64,000 nucleotides of DNA, from positions 1 to 64,000 of the forward strand of contig CAVURD010000041.1 of NCBI GenBank assembly GCA_963743785.1, given 5' to 3'. Shown here one piece after another: positions 1-8,868 of this stretch. The notes under the pieces are model-generated. The model made no database searches, had not been told where the DNA came from, and saw only the letters and a list, made by a program, of their open reading frames with translations. This DNA comes from Bog-473 sp963743785. Its GTDB lineage: Bacteria; Actinomycetota; Acidimicrobiia; Acidimicrobiales; RAAP-2. Positions within the stretch are counted from its first letter, which is position 1. Every line of letters begins with the position of its first letter. The translations under genes were made by a program, and so were the position numbers.

Positions 1-1219
1 CGAGCTGGTCGATCCGGTCCAGGTACTCCTGGGCCGCCTGCTCGACCTCGTCGGTCAGTGCCTCCACGAAGTAGGAGCCAGCCAACGGGTCGACGGTGTC
101 GGCCACGCCGGACTCGAAGCCGACGATCTGCTGGGTGCGCAGCGCGATCTTGGCCGCGTGGGTGGTCGGCAGTCCGAGTGCTTCATCGAAGCCGTTGGTG
201 TGCAAGCTCTGCGTGCCCCCGAGGGCGGCGGCCAGCGACTGCAGGGTGACCCGGACGATGTTGTTCTCTGGTTGCTGGGCGGTCAGGGTCGAGCCACCGG
301 TCTGAGTGTGAAAGCGCAGCATCTTGGAACGCTCGTCCTTGGCTCCGAAGCGCTCCGTCATGATGTGGGCCCACATGCGGCGGGCGGCACGGTACTTGGC
401 CACTTCCTCGAACAGGTTGTTGTGGGCGTTCCAGAAGAACGACAGGCGGGGGGCGAAGGCATCGATGTCCATGCCGGCCGCCATTGCCGCCTCGACGTAG
501 GCGATGCCGTTGGCCAGCGTGAAGGCGATCTCCTGGACCGCCGTCGATCCCGCCTCTCGAATGTGGTACCCGGAGATGGAGATGGTGTTCCAGCTGGGCA
601 GGTTGGCCGCGGAATAGGAGAACGTGTCGACGATCAGACGCATGGAGGGGCGGGGCGGGTAGATGTAGGTACCCCTGGCGATGTACTCCTTGAGAATGTC
701 GTTCTGGATGGTGCCCCGGATCTTCTCACCGGGGACGCCCTGCTCCTCGGCCACCAGTTGGTAGAGCAGGAGGAGGATCGCACCGGTGGCGTTGATGGTC
801 ATGGAGGTGGTGACCTTGTCCATCGGCAGGTCGGCCATGAGCAGGCGCATATCGGCCAGGGAGTCGATGGCCACCCCCACCTTTCCCACCTCGCCCTCGG
901 CCCGCGGGTGGTCGGAGTCGTAGCCCATCTGGGTGGGCAGGTCGAAGGCGCACGAGAGACCGGTCTGGCCGGCATCGAGCAGGAACTTGAACCGCTCGTT
1001 GGTGGCCTCGGCCGAGCCGAACCCGGCGTATTGGCGCATGGTCCACAATTTCGAGCGGTACATCTCCTTGTGGATCCCCCGGGTGTAGGGGAAAGCGCCG
1101 GGCTCCCCGAGTTTCTCGCGGCTGTCCCAGCCCTCCAGGTCGTCGGCTCGATATACCGGGTGGACCTCGATCCCCGAGCCGGTACGGTGCTCCTGGTTGG
1201 CTTGCTTGTCCGGTGTCAC
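1..1219 (-). CDS. Methylmalonyl-CoA mutase, large-subunit catalytic domain (partial)
   Basis: Catalyses B12-dependent interconversion of methylmalonyl-CoA and succinyl-CoA. The reading frame opens at a GTG at 1219 and runs off the left edge, so about 406 residues of the TIM-barrel part are visible and the C-terminal end is missing. Diagnostic stretches are MRQYAGFGSAEATNERF, AFDLPTQMGYDSDHP, GTIQNDILKEYIARGTYI, and QTGGSTLTAQQPENN, which match the methylmalonyl-CoA mutase branch rather than ethylmalonyl-CoA mutase (MeaA/Ecm). Whether a B12-binding domain is fused or encoded separately cannot be seen. PduO adenosyltransferase at 13.2 kb would make its cofactor. Confidence 0.93.
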   Translation of the reverse strand, partial: MTPDKQANQEHRTGSGIEVHPVYRADDLEGWDSREKLGEPGAFPYTRGIHKEMYRSKLWTMRQYAGFGSAEATNERFKFLLDAGQTGLSCAFDLPTQMGYDSDHPRAEGEVGKVGVAIDSLADMRLLMADLPMDKVTTSMTINATGAILLLLYQLVAEEQGVPGEKIRGTIQNDILKEYIARGTYIYPPRPSMRLIVDTFSYSAANLPSWNTISISGYHIREAGSTAVQEIAFTLANGIAYVEAAMAAGMDIDAFAPRLSFFWNAHNNLFEEVAKYRAARRMWAHIMTERFGAKDERSKMLRFHTQTGGSTLTAQQPENNIVRVTLQSLAAALGGTQSLHTNGFDEALGLPTTHAAKIALRTQQIVGFESGVADTVDPLAGSYFVEALTDEVEQAAQEYLDRIDQL

Positions 1220-1285
1220 ACCCTTGAGACTACGGAGGTCAGGCCCGGCGAGCCATCCGAGCCTCGTTTTGGGCAGACTTAGGCC

Positions 1286-1726
1286 ATGGATCCGACCTTC
1301 TCCCACTTTGGCATCTGCGTGAGCGACCTTGACCGATCGCTGCGCTTCTACTGCGACGCCCTCGGATTCCGTGCCGCCGAGAGTCATGAAATCGGCTCCG
1401 AGTTCGCTCAGCTGATGGATCTCGAAAGGGTCAAGGTGACCTCCCAGTTCATCCGCAAGGGGACCACGGCCATTGAGCTGCTGGCCTTCAGCGAACCCAC
1501 GCCAATCGGCGACACGGAGCGGAGGGCGGTGAACCGGCTCGGCCTGACCCACCTGTCGTTCCGAGTGAACGACGTCGAGGCCGTGGCGGCGAACGTGGTG
1601 GAGCTGGGGGGCACGCGGGTGGCATCGAGCCGGACCACCATCGAGTTCGGCGATACGCCCCTTGAGTTCGTCTACTGCACCGATCCCGACGGGGTGCGGA
1701 TCGAGCTGATGGACCTGGGCGGCTGA
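1286..1726 (+). CDS. VOC (glyoxalase/dioxygenase superfamily) protein
   Basis: A 146-residue protein with the paired beta-alpha-beta-beta-beta folds of the vicinal-oxygen-chelate superfamily. It opens with FSHFGICVSDLDRSLRFY and repeats the pattern with LTHLSFRVNDVEAV, ending CTDPDGVRIELMD; candidate metal ligands are His7, the Glu of AIELLAF, the His of LTHLSF and the Glu of RIELM. It is divergent from the mutase gene with a 66-bp gap. Its neighbour suggests a methylmalonyl-CoA epimerase, but the sequence looks more like a generic glyoxalase/lyase, so the substrate is unknown. Confidence 0.8.
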   Translation: MDPTFSHFGICVSDLDRSLRFYCDALGFRAAESHEIGSEFAQLMDLERVKVTSQFIRKGTTAIELLAFSEPTPIGDTERRAVNRLGLTHLSFRVNDVEAVAANVVELGGTRVASSRTTIEFGDTPLEFVYCTDPDGVRIELMDLGG

Positions 1727-1868
1727 CCAGGGCGGTTCCCGGAAGGTGGGAGTCCCTACGAGCGCTCTCGCTGGTGCGAGCCTCGCAGAGTACGGTCGTG
1801 TGACTTCACAGACACCCTCGTCGGTGCCCGACGGCACGCGGCGAGAATTAGCCCGTAGCCTTGGATGC

Positions 1869-2237
1869 ATGTCGCGCGCCTGGCGCTGGTGTCTGTTGGG
1901 GCCCTTGGCCGCCATAGTCGTCATCGGCCTGATGCCGAACGCGCTCCTCACCGAGGCGGGGGTGCCCGCCAGAAGCACCCTCACTGCCGGCGTGGCCGAG
2001 GTCTTCACGCCGCAGGCGGTGGCCGATCCGTTCATTCCAAGTTGCGCTGACTCGTCGTGCTCCAAAGGAGTGCCCTCCCCGGTCGCCCCCGCGCTCACCG
2101 TCGTGGCGGCGGCGGCCTTGGCCGGCGTGCTCTCCATGGCGGCCGCCGGTCGAATAACCAGGCGCCAGCGCTCGGCAGCGGCGCTGCTGCCCCGCGGTAA
2201 CTTCATCGGTCTATTCCGCCCCCCGCAGTTCTCCTAG
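1869..2237 (+). CDS. Small membrane protein of unknown function
   Basis: A 122-residue protein if started at ATG 1869; an earlier in-frame ATG at 1746 would add a polar stretch that does not look like protein of this type. Residues about 6-24 form a hydrophobic N-terminal segment (signal anchor) and about 75-93 form a second alanine/valine-rich membrane helix, followed by a basic RITRRQR cytoplasmic flank. A short loop between them has CADSSC, a possible extracytoplasmic disulfide. It lies upstream of the DUF929/VKOR disulfide pair, which may be relevant. I do not recognise the family. Confidence 0.55.
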   Translation: MSRAWRWCLLGPLAAIVVIGLMPNALLTEAGVPARSTLTAGVAEVFTPQAVADPFIPSCADSSCSKGVPSPVAPALTVVAAAALAGVLSMAAAGRITRRQRSAAALLPRGNFIGLFRPPQFS

Positions 2238-2388
2238 TTCGAAGGAATTTCGCCCCAGATCAACCGGCCTAGCCCGGAGTGTGTCTGACGTAGGCGGTTT
2301 CACCGAGGTGTGCCGACCCGCGCACATCCCCTATTGAACCATTCGAGGCGCGCTCTGTTGCCGTCTCGCCAAACCAAGGAGAACTCTC

Positions 2389-3342
2389 ATGTCGCGAAAG
2401 AATCAGCAGAGAAATCAGCAGAGGAATAAGCGCCCGAGCTCGAAAAGCACGGGAGCGGCCCAGTCCACCGACCGCCGTTCGGCCGCCGGTCGCAAACTCA
2501 ACGAGCAGCAGGCGGCCAAACAGCAGGCCGACCTCGTGGTGGCCCGCCGACGCCGCACCCAGAGGCTCGGATTGGGGTCGGTTGTGCTGGTGCTCGTTCT
2601 GGTGGCGGTCCTGGTTGTGGCCAAGGTGAGCGGAGGCGGAAATCCGTCGAGCGCCGCTTCGATCACGTCACCGCCCGCTGGAGCCCCGATCCCCGCCGCC
2701 ATCTCCGGCAAATTGGCGTCGATCCCGCTGAGTACCCTCATGGCAGCACCGACCAGCGGGCTGGTGACCTCACCTCAGGCCATCAGCGATCCGAAGCTGT
2801 CGGCCGACGGGAAGCCGGACCTGCTCTACATCGGAGCGGAATTCTGTCCCGTCTGCGCAACGGAACGGTGGGCCATGTATGTGGCGCTGTCGAAGTTCGG
2901 CACGTTCAGCCCTCTGCCGGGGCGCATCCACTCCGCGGTGAGGGACGGCAACATACCCACGTTGACGTTTTACAACACGACCTACACCAGTCCGTACTTC
3001 ACGTTCACGCCGGTAGAGACCACAACCAATGAGCCCGACGGCAATTACTACGTGCCCCTGCAGTCGCCGACCGCGGCCGAGCAGAAACTCTGGGTGACCC
3101 ACACCAACGGGTCGTTCCCGTGGCTGGATTTCGGTGGCAAGATGGAGCTCACGTCGGCCCAGTTCAATCCGGCCGAGCTTGTTGGGCAGAGTTTCACCAA
3201 CATCGCGTCAATGGTCGGGAATAACTCCACCCAAATTGGGGCCGACATCGATGCGTCTGCGAAGGTGCTGGTCCAGACCATCTGCAGCGCGTTGACTGAC
3301 AATCAGCCGACGAGCGTGTGCAGCGCCATGGGTCATGGCTGA
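2389..3342 (+). CDS. DUF929 family thioredoxin-like membrane-anchored protein
   Basis: A 317-residue protein. A basic, Gln-rich cytoplasmic N-terminus (residues 1-60) is followed by one transmembrane segment (about 62-79), a Pro/Ala linker and an extracytoplasmic domain with YIGAEFCPVCATERW, where Cys153 and Cys156 form a thioredoxin-like CPVC motif. This matches the DUF929 family. Its 3' end overlaps the VKOR gene by 8 bp, so the two are almost certainly one operon; VKOR enzymes commonly re-oxidise a thioredoxin-fold partner that forms disulfides in exported proteins. A strong ribosome site (AAGGAGAA) precedes the ATG. Confidence 0.85.
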   Translation: MSRKNQQRNQQRNKRPSSKSTGAAQSTDRRSAAGRKLNEQQAAKQQADLVVARRRRTQRLGLGSVVLVLVLVAVLVVAKVSGGGNPSSAASITSPPAGAPIPAAISGKLASIPLSTLMAAPTSGLVTSPQAISDPKLSADGKPDLLYIGAEFCPVCATERWAMYVALSKFGTFSPLPGRIHSAVRDGNIPTLTFYNTTYTSPYFTFTPVETTTNEPDGNYYVPLQSPTAAEQKLWVTHTNGSFPWLDFGGKMELTSAQFNPAELVGQSFTNIASMVGNNSTQIGADIDASAKVLVQTICSALTDNQPTSVCSAMGHG

Positions 3343-3826
3343 GCGGCCTTTTCCCCGCTGGCCGGGGTTGATCGGAACGCTGGCCAGTGTCGCCGGTCTC
3401 GGTGTCGCCGGCTACCTGACCTACGAGCACTTCACCGGGTCATCCAGCCTGGTCTGCTCGGACAAGGGGATCGTCAACTGCCTCGCGGTGACAACCAGCT
3501 CATACGCGATGGTGGCCGGCGTTCCCGTGGCCGTCCTGGGCCTAATCTTCTTCGCGGTCACGCTACTGCTCCAGTTGCCCGTTATGTGGAGGTGGCCAAA
3601 TCCGATCATCCGCAAGGCGCGGTTGGCCTGGGCGGTGGTCGGGTTGGGTACCGTCATCTACCTGCTCTATGCCGAACTCTTCGAGATCAACGCCATTTGC
3701 CTTTGGTGTACGGCGGTGCACGTCCTGACCCTTGTCGTCTTCGTGTCCACCGTGTTCGGCACACTCAGCACCGCGCCCGTTGGAGAAGAGCTTGCTCTAT
3801 CCGCGTATGCAGGTCGAGATGACTGA
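3335..3826 (+). CDS. Vitamin K epoxide reductase (VKOR) family membrane protein
   Basis: A 163-residue, four- to five-helix membrane protein. The active-site pair is in ICLWC (Cys122/Cys125), and the loop pair is Cys41/Cys49 (LVCSDKGIVNCL), the arrangement expected of bacterial VKOR homologues that transfer electrons from disulfide-forming partners to quinone. The gene overlaps the upstream DUF929 thioredoxin-like gene, its likely redox partner. It ends one base before the stop of convergent ctaG. Confidence 0.92.
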   Translation: MAERPFPRWPGLIGTLASVAGLGVAGYLTYEHFTGSSSLVCSDKGIVNCLAVTTSSYAMVAGVPVAVLGLIFFAVTLLLQLPVMWRWPNPIIRKARLAWAVVGLGTVIYLLYAELFEINAICLWCTAVHVLTLVVFVSTVFGTLSTAPVGEELALSAYAGRDD

Positions 3827-4750
3827 TCAGGTCGGTGAGGGATGTTCGGTCGCGGCCGTGGCCATGAGCTCGGCCGCCGCGTCGTCAATCTCCCTGTCCA
3901 CTCGAACGGCCCGGCGTTCTTCGAGATGGAGCCAGCGCAGGGCCACCGGGATCATCGGCCACAGCATGAGGGTGTCACCGCCGACCCACATGAGCACGCC
4001 ACCGGTGTGCAGGTCGTTGGTGAGCCGCGCCTGGCTCCAGGTGGGGTGGAGGGCCAGGTAGGCCGGGAACATCTCGTGGACGGCTTGGTCAAGGGAGAGA
4101 CCGGTGAAGGTGTCGATCGGTATGGCCAAGAACAAGTAGCCGAACTGCAGGGCCGGATGCATGCGGTAGCAGTTGGGGTCCGAGCCGAAGATCTGGCGCC
4201 AGAACAGGTAGCCCACACCCAGGAAGACCAGGTGCTCGGCGTTGTGCACCGACTCGTGCTGCAGCGTGTAGTTGTACCAAACGGTCAAGTGAGTGATCGG
4301 GATCATCACGGCGTACAAGACGAAGGCCACGCCCGGGTGGCCTAGCACCTTGGCCACGCGGGAGCGCAGCGCCTCGGTCACCACTAGGTGAGACGTGCCC
4401 GTGGTGGATCGGAACGCCAGGTCGATCGGGGATCCGATGGCGAAGAGCGGGGCGGCCACCATGATCAAGAGGAGGTGCTGGACCATGTGGTCCCAGAAGA
4501 AGTAGCCGTCGTAGACACCGACGAAGCTGAAGATGGCCAGTGACGTGGCGGCCAACCCGCCCATGAAGGCCGCCGTCTTGAGCTTTGACCACGGGTGACG
4601 CGGCCGTAGGCGGTTGGCCCGCTGCACTCCCCAGAGGTAGAGCGCCAGGGCGGCCAGCACCAGGGCCACCGGGACGAAGTCGAACTGAGTAGAGAAGAAC
4701 TGGCCACCATGGAGCGGCGGCAACGGTGCGTCTGCCAGCAGGACCATCAT
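3827..4750 (-). CDS. ctaG: Cytochrome c oxidase assembly protein, CtaG (caa3-type) family
   Basis: A 307-residue polytopic membrane protein with about seven helices. Typical features of the Caa3_CtaG family are the motifs FFWDHMVQHLLLIMVAAP and HNAEHLVFLGVGYLFW, plus GGVLMWVGGD near the end; the histidines in the helices are the expected metal-related residues. The family is linked to copper delivery and assembly of cytochrome c oxidase in Gram-positive bacteria. It is convergent with the VKOR gene, and no oxidase genes lie in the window. Confidence 0.9.
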   Translation of the reverse strand: MMVLLADAPLPPLHGGQFFSTQFDFVPVALVLAALALYLWGVQRANRLRPRHPWSKLKTAAFMGGLAATSLAIFSFVGVYDGYFFWDHMVQHLLLIMVAAPLFAIGSPIDLAFRSTTGTSHLVVTEALRSRVAKVLGHPGVAFVLYAVMIPITHLTVWYNYTLQHESVHNAEHLVFLGVGYLFWRQIFGSDPNCYRMHPALQFGYLFLAIPIDTFTGLSLDQAVHEMFPAYLALHPTWSQARLTNDLHTGGVLMWVGGDTLMLWPMIPVALRWLHLEERRAVRVDREIDDAAAELMATAATEHPSPT

Positions 4751-4794
4751 CTGGGCTCACCGTAGTTCCGCCACCTCGGAGGGGCCAAGGCGGG

Positions 4795-5802
4795 TCAGCC
4801 GTGCTGCCAGATCCGCTGGGAGATCTTCCGCTGGCCGTAGAGCGCCACCGCGTCCAGCTGGGCCACTTCCTCGTCTGTCATCTGCCATCCCAGCGCGCCG
4901 GCGTTGTCCTCGGCCTGGGCACGGTTCTTGGCCCCGGGAATCGGGACGACCCCCTTGGCGATGATCCAGGCCAGGGCCACCTGGCTGGGCGTGTGGCCAC
5001 CGTGCGCGGTGCCGATGCCCCGGAGCACTCCCACGACCTTCTCCACTGTCTCCATGGGGTGACTGGAGAAGGTCCGTTGCTTGGGGGGTGGATGCGCCAC
5101 GGTGTACTTGCCGGTGAGGCGGCCCTGCCCGATGGGCGAATAGGCCAGCGGCACGACGCCAAGTTCCCGACAGGCTTCCAACAGACCGACCTTCTCGGGC
5201 ATGGTGCGCAGGAGCGAGAACTCGATCTGGTTGGTAGCCAGCTGCAGACCACGCTTGCGTAAGGCGGTGGCGATCGACCGGGTCTCCTTCGCCGAATAGT
5301 TCGAGACGCCGACGGCCTTGACCAGTCCGTCGCCGTGGGCGGTGGCCAGCGCTTCGGCCAGTGCCTCGTGGGAGCGCAGAGAGATCGGTCCATGGATTTG
5401 GTAGAGGTCAATGCTCGCAATACCCATGCGCTCGACGGAGGCCTTCGCCGCGGTCACCAACGACGAGGTCACCGCCAGCTTCCACGGGCTGGGCATGAAC
5501 TTGGTGGCGATGACCACCTGTTGGCGCACGCTCGGATCGTGCGCCAACAGGCGGCCGATGATTCGCTCGCTCTCGCCGCCGCCGTACACCTCGGCCGTGT
5601 CGAAGAGGACCACGCCGGCCTCGATGCAGGCCTGCCAGGCATCGAGGATCGTCGCTTCGCTGTACGACGCGTCGTAGCCGCCCATGCCCCAGGTGCCCTT
5701 GTCACCCCAGGCCCAGGTACCGACACCGAGGGGTGGCACCGAGACGTCGGTGCCGGCTAGGTCGATGCGGTCATTGGCCTGGGGTGCGTCGTGCATGGTC
5801 AC
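4795..5802 (-). CDS. Aldo/keto reductase
   Basis: A 335-residue NAD(P)H-dependent oxidoreductase of the AKR superfamily. Seen in order: VPPLGVGTWAWG, the catalytic Asp/Tyr in LFDTAEVYGGGESE, the Lys in IATKFMPS, the His of YQIHGP, the NYSA strand motif, and IPGAKNRAQAEDN, which binds the cofactor phosphate. This arrangement resembles plant pyridoxal/Tas-type reductases. The substrate cannot be told. It is downstream of, and in the same direction as, the alpha/beta hydrolase. Confidence 0.9.
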   Translation of the reverse strand: MTMHDAPQANDRIDLAGTDVSVPPLGVGTWAWGDKGTWGMGGYDASYSEATILDAWQACIEAGVVLFDTAEVYGGGESERIIGRLLAHDPSVRQQVVIATKFMPSPWKLAVTSSLVTAAKASVERMGIASIDLYQIHGPISLRSHEALAEALATAHGDGLVKAVGVSNYSAKETRSIATALRKRGLQLATNQIEFSLLRTMPEKVGLLEACRELGVVPLAYSPIGQGRLTGKYTVAHPPPKQRTFSSHPMETVEKVVGVLRGIGTAHGGHTPSQVALAWIIAKGVVPIPGAKNRAQAEDNAGALGWQMTDEEVAQLDAVALYGQRKISQRIWQHG

Positions 5803-5824
5803 GGGATGCGGTCCATTCTGTTGG

Positions 5825-5869
5825 GGAGTCGAGCTCGGTGCGGGAGTCGAGGGTTGATCAGGAGTCGAG
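5825..5869. repeat. Three copies of GGAGTCGAG at 18-bp spacing
   Basis: GGAGTCGAG occurs at 5825, 5843 and 5861, exactly 18 bp apart, with unlike bases between. The third copy covers the last codons of the alpha/beta hydrolase gene, whose stop is at 5858-5860. This looks like a degenerate 18-bp tandem duplication at a gene's 3' end. Confidence 0.6.
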
Positions 5870-6685
5870 GGCGGCCAGGTGATGTTCCACCGCCTCGCGC
5901 CATTGCTGAGGGTGGGTCAGCTGCGGCGAATGGTACGCGCCCTCGATGATGCAGAGCCTCCCGTGGGCCACCTCGGCCGCCAGATCCGGGGCTTGATCGA
6001 CCAAGGGGTGATCGTGGGACCCCGCAATGACGGCCGTGGGTTGGCTGATCGTGGGAAGTTGCGGTCGGAGGGAATCGAGGCCGCTGAACAACGCCGTGCC
6101 GAAGGCTTTCACGGCGTAGGCGTCAACGCCCGAGAAGAGCTCCTCCTTACGCTGCCACCATTCGGCGGTCGTGGCCGCCTCGATCAAGGCGTCTTCGGGT
6201 CCGGTGATGCCAAACGATCTGGGCATGCCTTTTGCCGGATCGAACGCTTCCATGTAGTCGGCGACCATGGTCCGGACCTTCTCATCGTCTGGGAGAAACG
6301 ACCAGGCGCTGGTATCCATGAGCACCAGCGATCGGATGAGGTCGGGCCGGGCCAGGACCACACCCAACGAGACCCGACCGCCCATCGAATGGCCGAGCAG
6401 ATCCACCGGCCCCTCAGACACCTGCTCAATGAAACCGATCAGGTCGGCGGTCAACTGGTCGATGGTGTAATCGGCGAGCTCGTGGGTTTTGGTCGAGAGG
6501 CCGTGGCCGCGCTGGTCCGGCGCGATGACGCGCCGAGACTCGGACAGGGACTCGACCTGCAGGGCGAAATCATGGGACGACCCGGTGAAGCCGTGGCAGA
6601 GCACCAGGGCTGTGCCCGGCGCGTCGCCCCACTGGCCCCAGTGCAACTCGACGCCGTTGACCTTGATGCGCTCCGGGCTGGTCAC
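5858..6685 (-). CDS. Alpha/beta hydrolase
   Basis: A 275-residue hydrolase when started at GTG 6685, ten bases after the moeB stop; the open frame continues upstream into moeB, but that part is only a shadow of the opposite reading. Visible features are the oxyanion-hole HGFTGSSHDF, the DQRGHGLS strand, the nucleophile elbow GHSMGGR (Ser), and a C-terminal YHSPQ carrying the catalytic His. The class includes esterases, epoxide hydrolases and C-C hydrolases; the substrate is unknown. Confidence 0.87.
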   Translation of the reverse strand: MTSPERIKVNGVELHWGQWGDAPGTALVLCHGFTGSSHDFALQVESLSESRRVIAPDQRGHGLSTKTHELADYTIDQLTADLIGFIEQVSEGPVDLLGHSMGGRVSLGVVLARPDLIRSLVLMDTSAWSFLPDDEKVRTMVADYMEAFDPAKGMPRSFGITGPEDALIEAATTAEWWQRKEELFSGVDAYAVKAFGTALFSGLDSLRPQLPTISQPTAVIAGSHDHPLVDQAPDLAAEVAHGRLCIIEGAYHSPQLTHPQQWREAVEHHLAALDS

Positions 6686-6695
6686 CGAGTCCGAC

Positions 6696-7859
6696 TCAGT
6701 GCGTGTGCGGCATGCACAGGTCGTCGTACTCGGCGATGACGATCTCGCCGGCATCTGGCCCACAGGCCGGGCAGGCCGGGTCGCGTCGGACCTTGAAGGT
6801 GCGGAACGACTGCTCGAGGGCGTCGTAGGCCAGCAGGCGCCCGACCAGAGGATCACCCAGCTTGAGCAGCATCTTGACCGCCTCAATGGCCTGGATCGAT
6901 CCGATGATCCCGGGCAGGACGCCGAGGACGCCGGCCTCCGAGCAGGACGGCGCGAGCTCAGCGGGAGGCGGCTCCGGGATGAGGCAGCGGTAACACGGCC
7001 CGACATAGGGCTCGAACACGGTGGCCTGTCCCTCGAAGCGGAAGATCGATCCGTGCACGACGGGGATGCGCTTGAGGAGTGAGGCGTCGTTGACCAGGTA
7101 GCGGGTGGGGAAGTTGTCCGTTCCATCGACGATCACGTCGTAGCCGTCGATGATGTCGAGGATGTTGTCGGCCCCCAGGCGCACGTCGTAGGTGACCACA
7201 TTGACATCGGGGTTGAGCGCGGTGAGGGTCTTCTTGGCCGAGTCCACTTTGCGGTCGCCGATGCGGTCCATGTTGTGCAGGATCTGGCGCTGCAGGTTCG
7301 ACTCGTCGACCACGTCCATGTCGATGATGCCCAGGGTGCCGACACCGGCGGCCGCCAGATAGAGGCCGGCCGGTGAGCCCAGGCCCCCGGCGCCGAGCAG
7401 TAGCACCTTGGAGTCGAGCAGCTTCAGCTGGCCCACTTCGCCGATCTCGGGCAGGAGCAGGTGACGTTGGTAACGGTTTCGCTGGGCCGGGGTCAGGGTC
7501 TTGGGCGCGGACCAGGGGCGACCTTCGTCCTTCCACTTGTTGAAACCGCCCGTCATGGACTGGACGTCGGAGTAACCCAGGTCACCCAGGGTCTTGGCGG
7601 CGAAGGCCGAGCGGACGCCGCCGGCGCAGTAGACGACGATCGGTCCATCCTTGTCGGGCAGCTTGCCCTCGACCTGAAACTCGAGGTGGCCCCTGGGCAG
7701 GTGGACGGCGTTGGGCAGCGCGCCCTGCTCGTACTCGTCGGGCTCGCGCACATCGAGGAAGGTGGTGCCGCCCCGGGCCAGGATCTCCTCGGCTTCGGGT
7801 GGGTCAACCTCCCGGATGGCCTTTTTCGCTTCGTTGAGCAGATCTCTCGGTGTTGACAC
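6696..7859 (-). CDS. moeB: Rhodanese-MoeB/ThiF adenylyltransferase fusion
   Basis: A 387-residue E1-like enzyme that adenylates (and probably helps thiolate) the C-terminal Gly-Gly of a ubiquitin-like sulfur carrier such as MoaD or ThiS. Residues 1-115 are a rhodanese domain with the active Cys78 in VVYCAGGVRS. Residues 120-387 are the ThiF/MoeB domain: nucleotide loop GAGGLGSP at 156-163, zinc-ligand pairs YRCLIPEP and CPACG, and the Cys of APSCSEAGVLG. The usual actinobacterial MoeZ has the rhodanese at the C-terminus, so the order here is reversed. The alpha/beta hydrolase follows after 10 bp. Confidence 0.9.
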   Translation of the reverse strand: MSTPRDLLNEAKKAIREVDPPEAEEILARGGTTFLDVREPDEYEQGALPNAVHLPRGHLEFQVEGKLPDKDGPIVVYCAGGVRSAFAAKTLGDLGYSDVQSMTGGFNKWKDEGRPWSAPKTLTPAQRNRYQRHLLLPEIGEVGQLKLLDSKVLLLGAGGLGSPAGLYLAAAGVGTLGIIDMDVVDESNLQRQILHNMDRIGDRKVDSAKKTLTALNPDVNVVTYDVRLGADNILDIIDGYDVIVDGTDNFPTRYLVNDASLLKRIPVVHGSIFRFEGQATVFEPYVGPCYRCLIPEPPPAELAPSCSEAGVLGVLPGIIGSIQAIEAVKMLLKLGDPLVGRLLAYDALEQSFRTFKVRRDPACPACGPDAGEIVIAEYDDLCMPHTH

Positions 7860-8029
7860 GTTCCTGACCTCCAGGGGAAGCGATTCCTACGCTCCAAGTT
7901 GTAAAACGCTACCAGGGGGGTCAACATTCCCGGCAGGGCCCGGTGGGAGGAATGCGAGGCCAAAGGCGCCGAGAGGCGCCGGCCGCGGGGCGGGCTGGTC
8001 GGCGGGCCGAAGCCTGAAAGGCTGGTGGG

Positions 8030-8635
8030 ATGGAGTTTCACGAGGCCGTGTGCCGCCGGGCCATGGTGCGCAGCTTCGCCCGGGACGCCGTGGCAGCCGG
8101 AGTGGTGGAGGGAATCGTACGGGCCGCCCTGCGGGCGCCCAGCGCGGGGAACACGGGCGGGACGGCGTGGGTGGTCCTGCGCGGAACGGCGGAGACGGAG
8201 GTGTACTGGGACGCCACCACCGACAGCGCCTGGCGGGAGGCCAGTCCACGTTGGGAGGGCTTGCACCGGGCCCCGGTCATCCTGTTGGCCTATTCGTCGG
8301 CTGAGTTGTATGTGGAACGCTACGCCGAGCCGGACAAGGCAGCCTCGGGTTTGGGGACCGGGCCCGGCGTTTGGCCGGTGCCGTACTGGACCGGTGACGC
8401 CGCCTTCGGGGTGATGACCGTGCTGTTGGCCGCGGTCGATGCAGGACTCGGCGCGTGTGTGATGGGGAACTTCCGGGGCGAGGAGGCGCTGGGCTCGGCC
8501 CTGGGGATCCCGCAAGGATGGCGGCTGTTTGGCGCGGTGCTGGTGGGTCGGCCGGACGGGGCGGATCATCGCTCGGCGTCGTTGGACCGGGCGGCGCCAA
8601 AGGTCGGGAGGCGCATCCACTACGGATCTTGGTAG
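8030..8635 (+). CDS. Nitroreductase family protein
   Basis: A 201-residue FMN-dependent nitroreductase-fold protein. The N-terminus carries the FMN-phosphate residues in CRRAMVRSFA and the second motif LRAPSAGNTGG; the C-terminal part has DAGLGACVMGNFRGEEAL and GAVLVGRPDG, typical of the fold. A family member this short lacks any second domain. The electron acceptor is unknown. Divergent from moeB with a 170-bp gap. Confidence 0.85.
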   Translation: MEFHEAVCRRAMVRSFARDAVAAGVVEGIVRAALRAPSAGNTGGTAWVVLRGTAETEVYWDATTDSAWREASPRWEGLHRAPVILLAYSSAELYVERYAEPDKAASGLGTGPGVWPVPYWTGDAAFGVMTVLLAAVDAGLGACVMGNFRGEEALGSALGIPQGWRLFGAVLVGRPDGADHRSASLDRAAPKVGRRIHYGSW

Positions 8636-8701
8636 TGGATCTGGCCTCGACGGACGGTCAGCCGCTCGTCACCGGCAGCTCTGGCGACATGGCCTCATGG
8701 G

Positions 8702-8868
8702 AAGGTTCCGACCCAGGCCCTTTGGCCCAATGATGCCTTCAGAAATCCGGGTCGGCACCTGGGTCGACCCCGTCGTCGATGCTCGAAGCCACCCGGCCGA
8801 CTCTCCTTCTGTCGAAATTTGTTCTGTCAAAATATTTTTGGTTACCGGTCCTGGGTCCGTCGAATATC
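8702..8868 (+). repeat. Imperfect direct repeat, left copy
   Basis: This 160-170 bp stretch matches 12624-12778. Both begin with AAGGTTCCGA, contain CTTCAGAAATCC, GTGGGTCGACCCCGTCGTCG-like and CCACCCGGCCGACTCTCC blocks, and end CCTGGGTCC. The two copies lie outside the 3.4-kb regulator gene and have the same orientation. Confidence 0.85.

Noticed and set aside
158..1282. Long forward open frame across the mutase gene
   Set aside because: It is the antisense of a clear methylmalonyl-CoA mutase and its translation has no protein-like features beyond high GC bias.
1286..1726. VOC protein as methylmalonyl-CoA epimerase
   Set aside because: Neighbourhood fits, but the sequence does not show the epimerase-specific segments; only the superfamily is supported.
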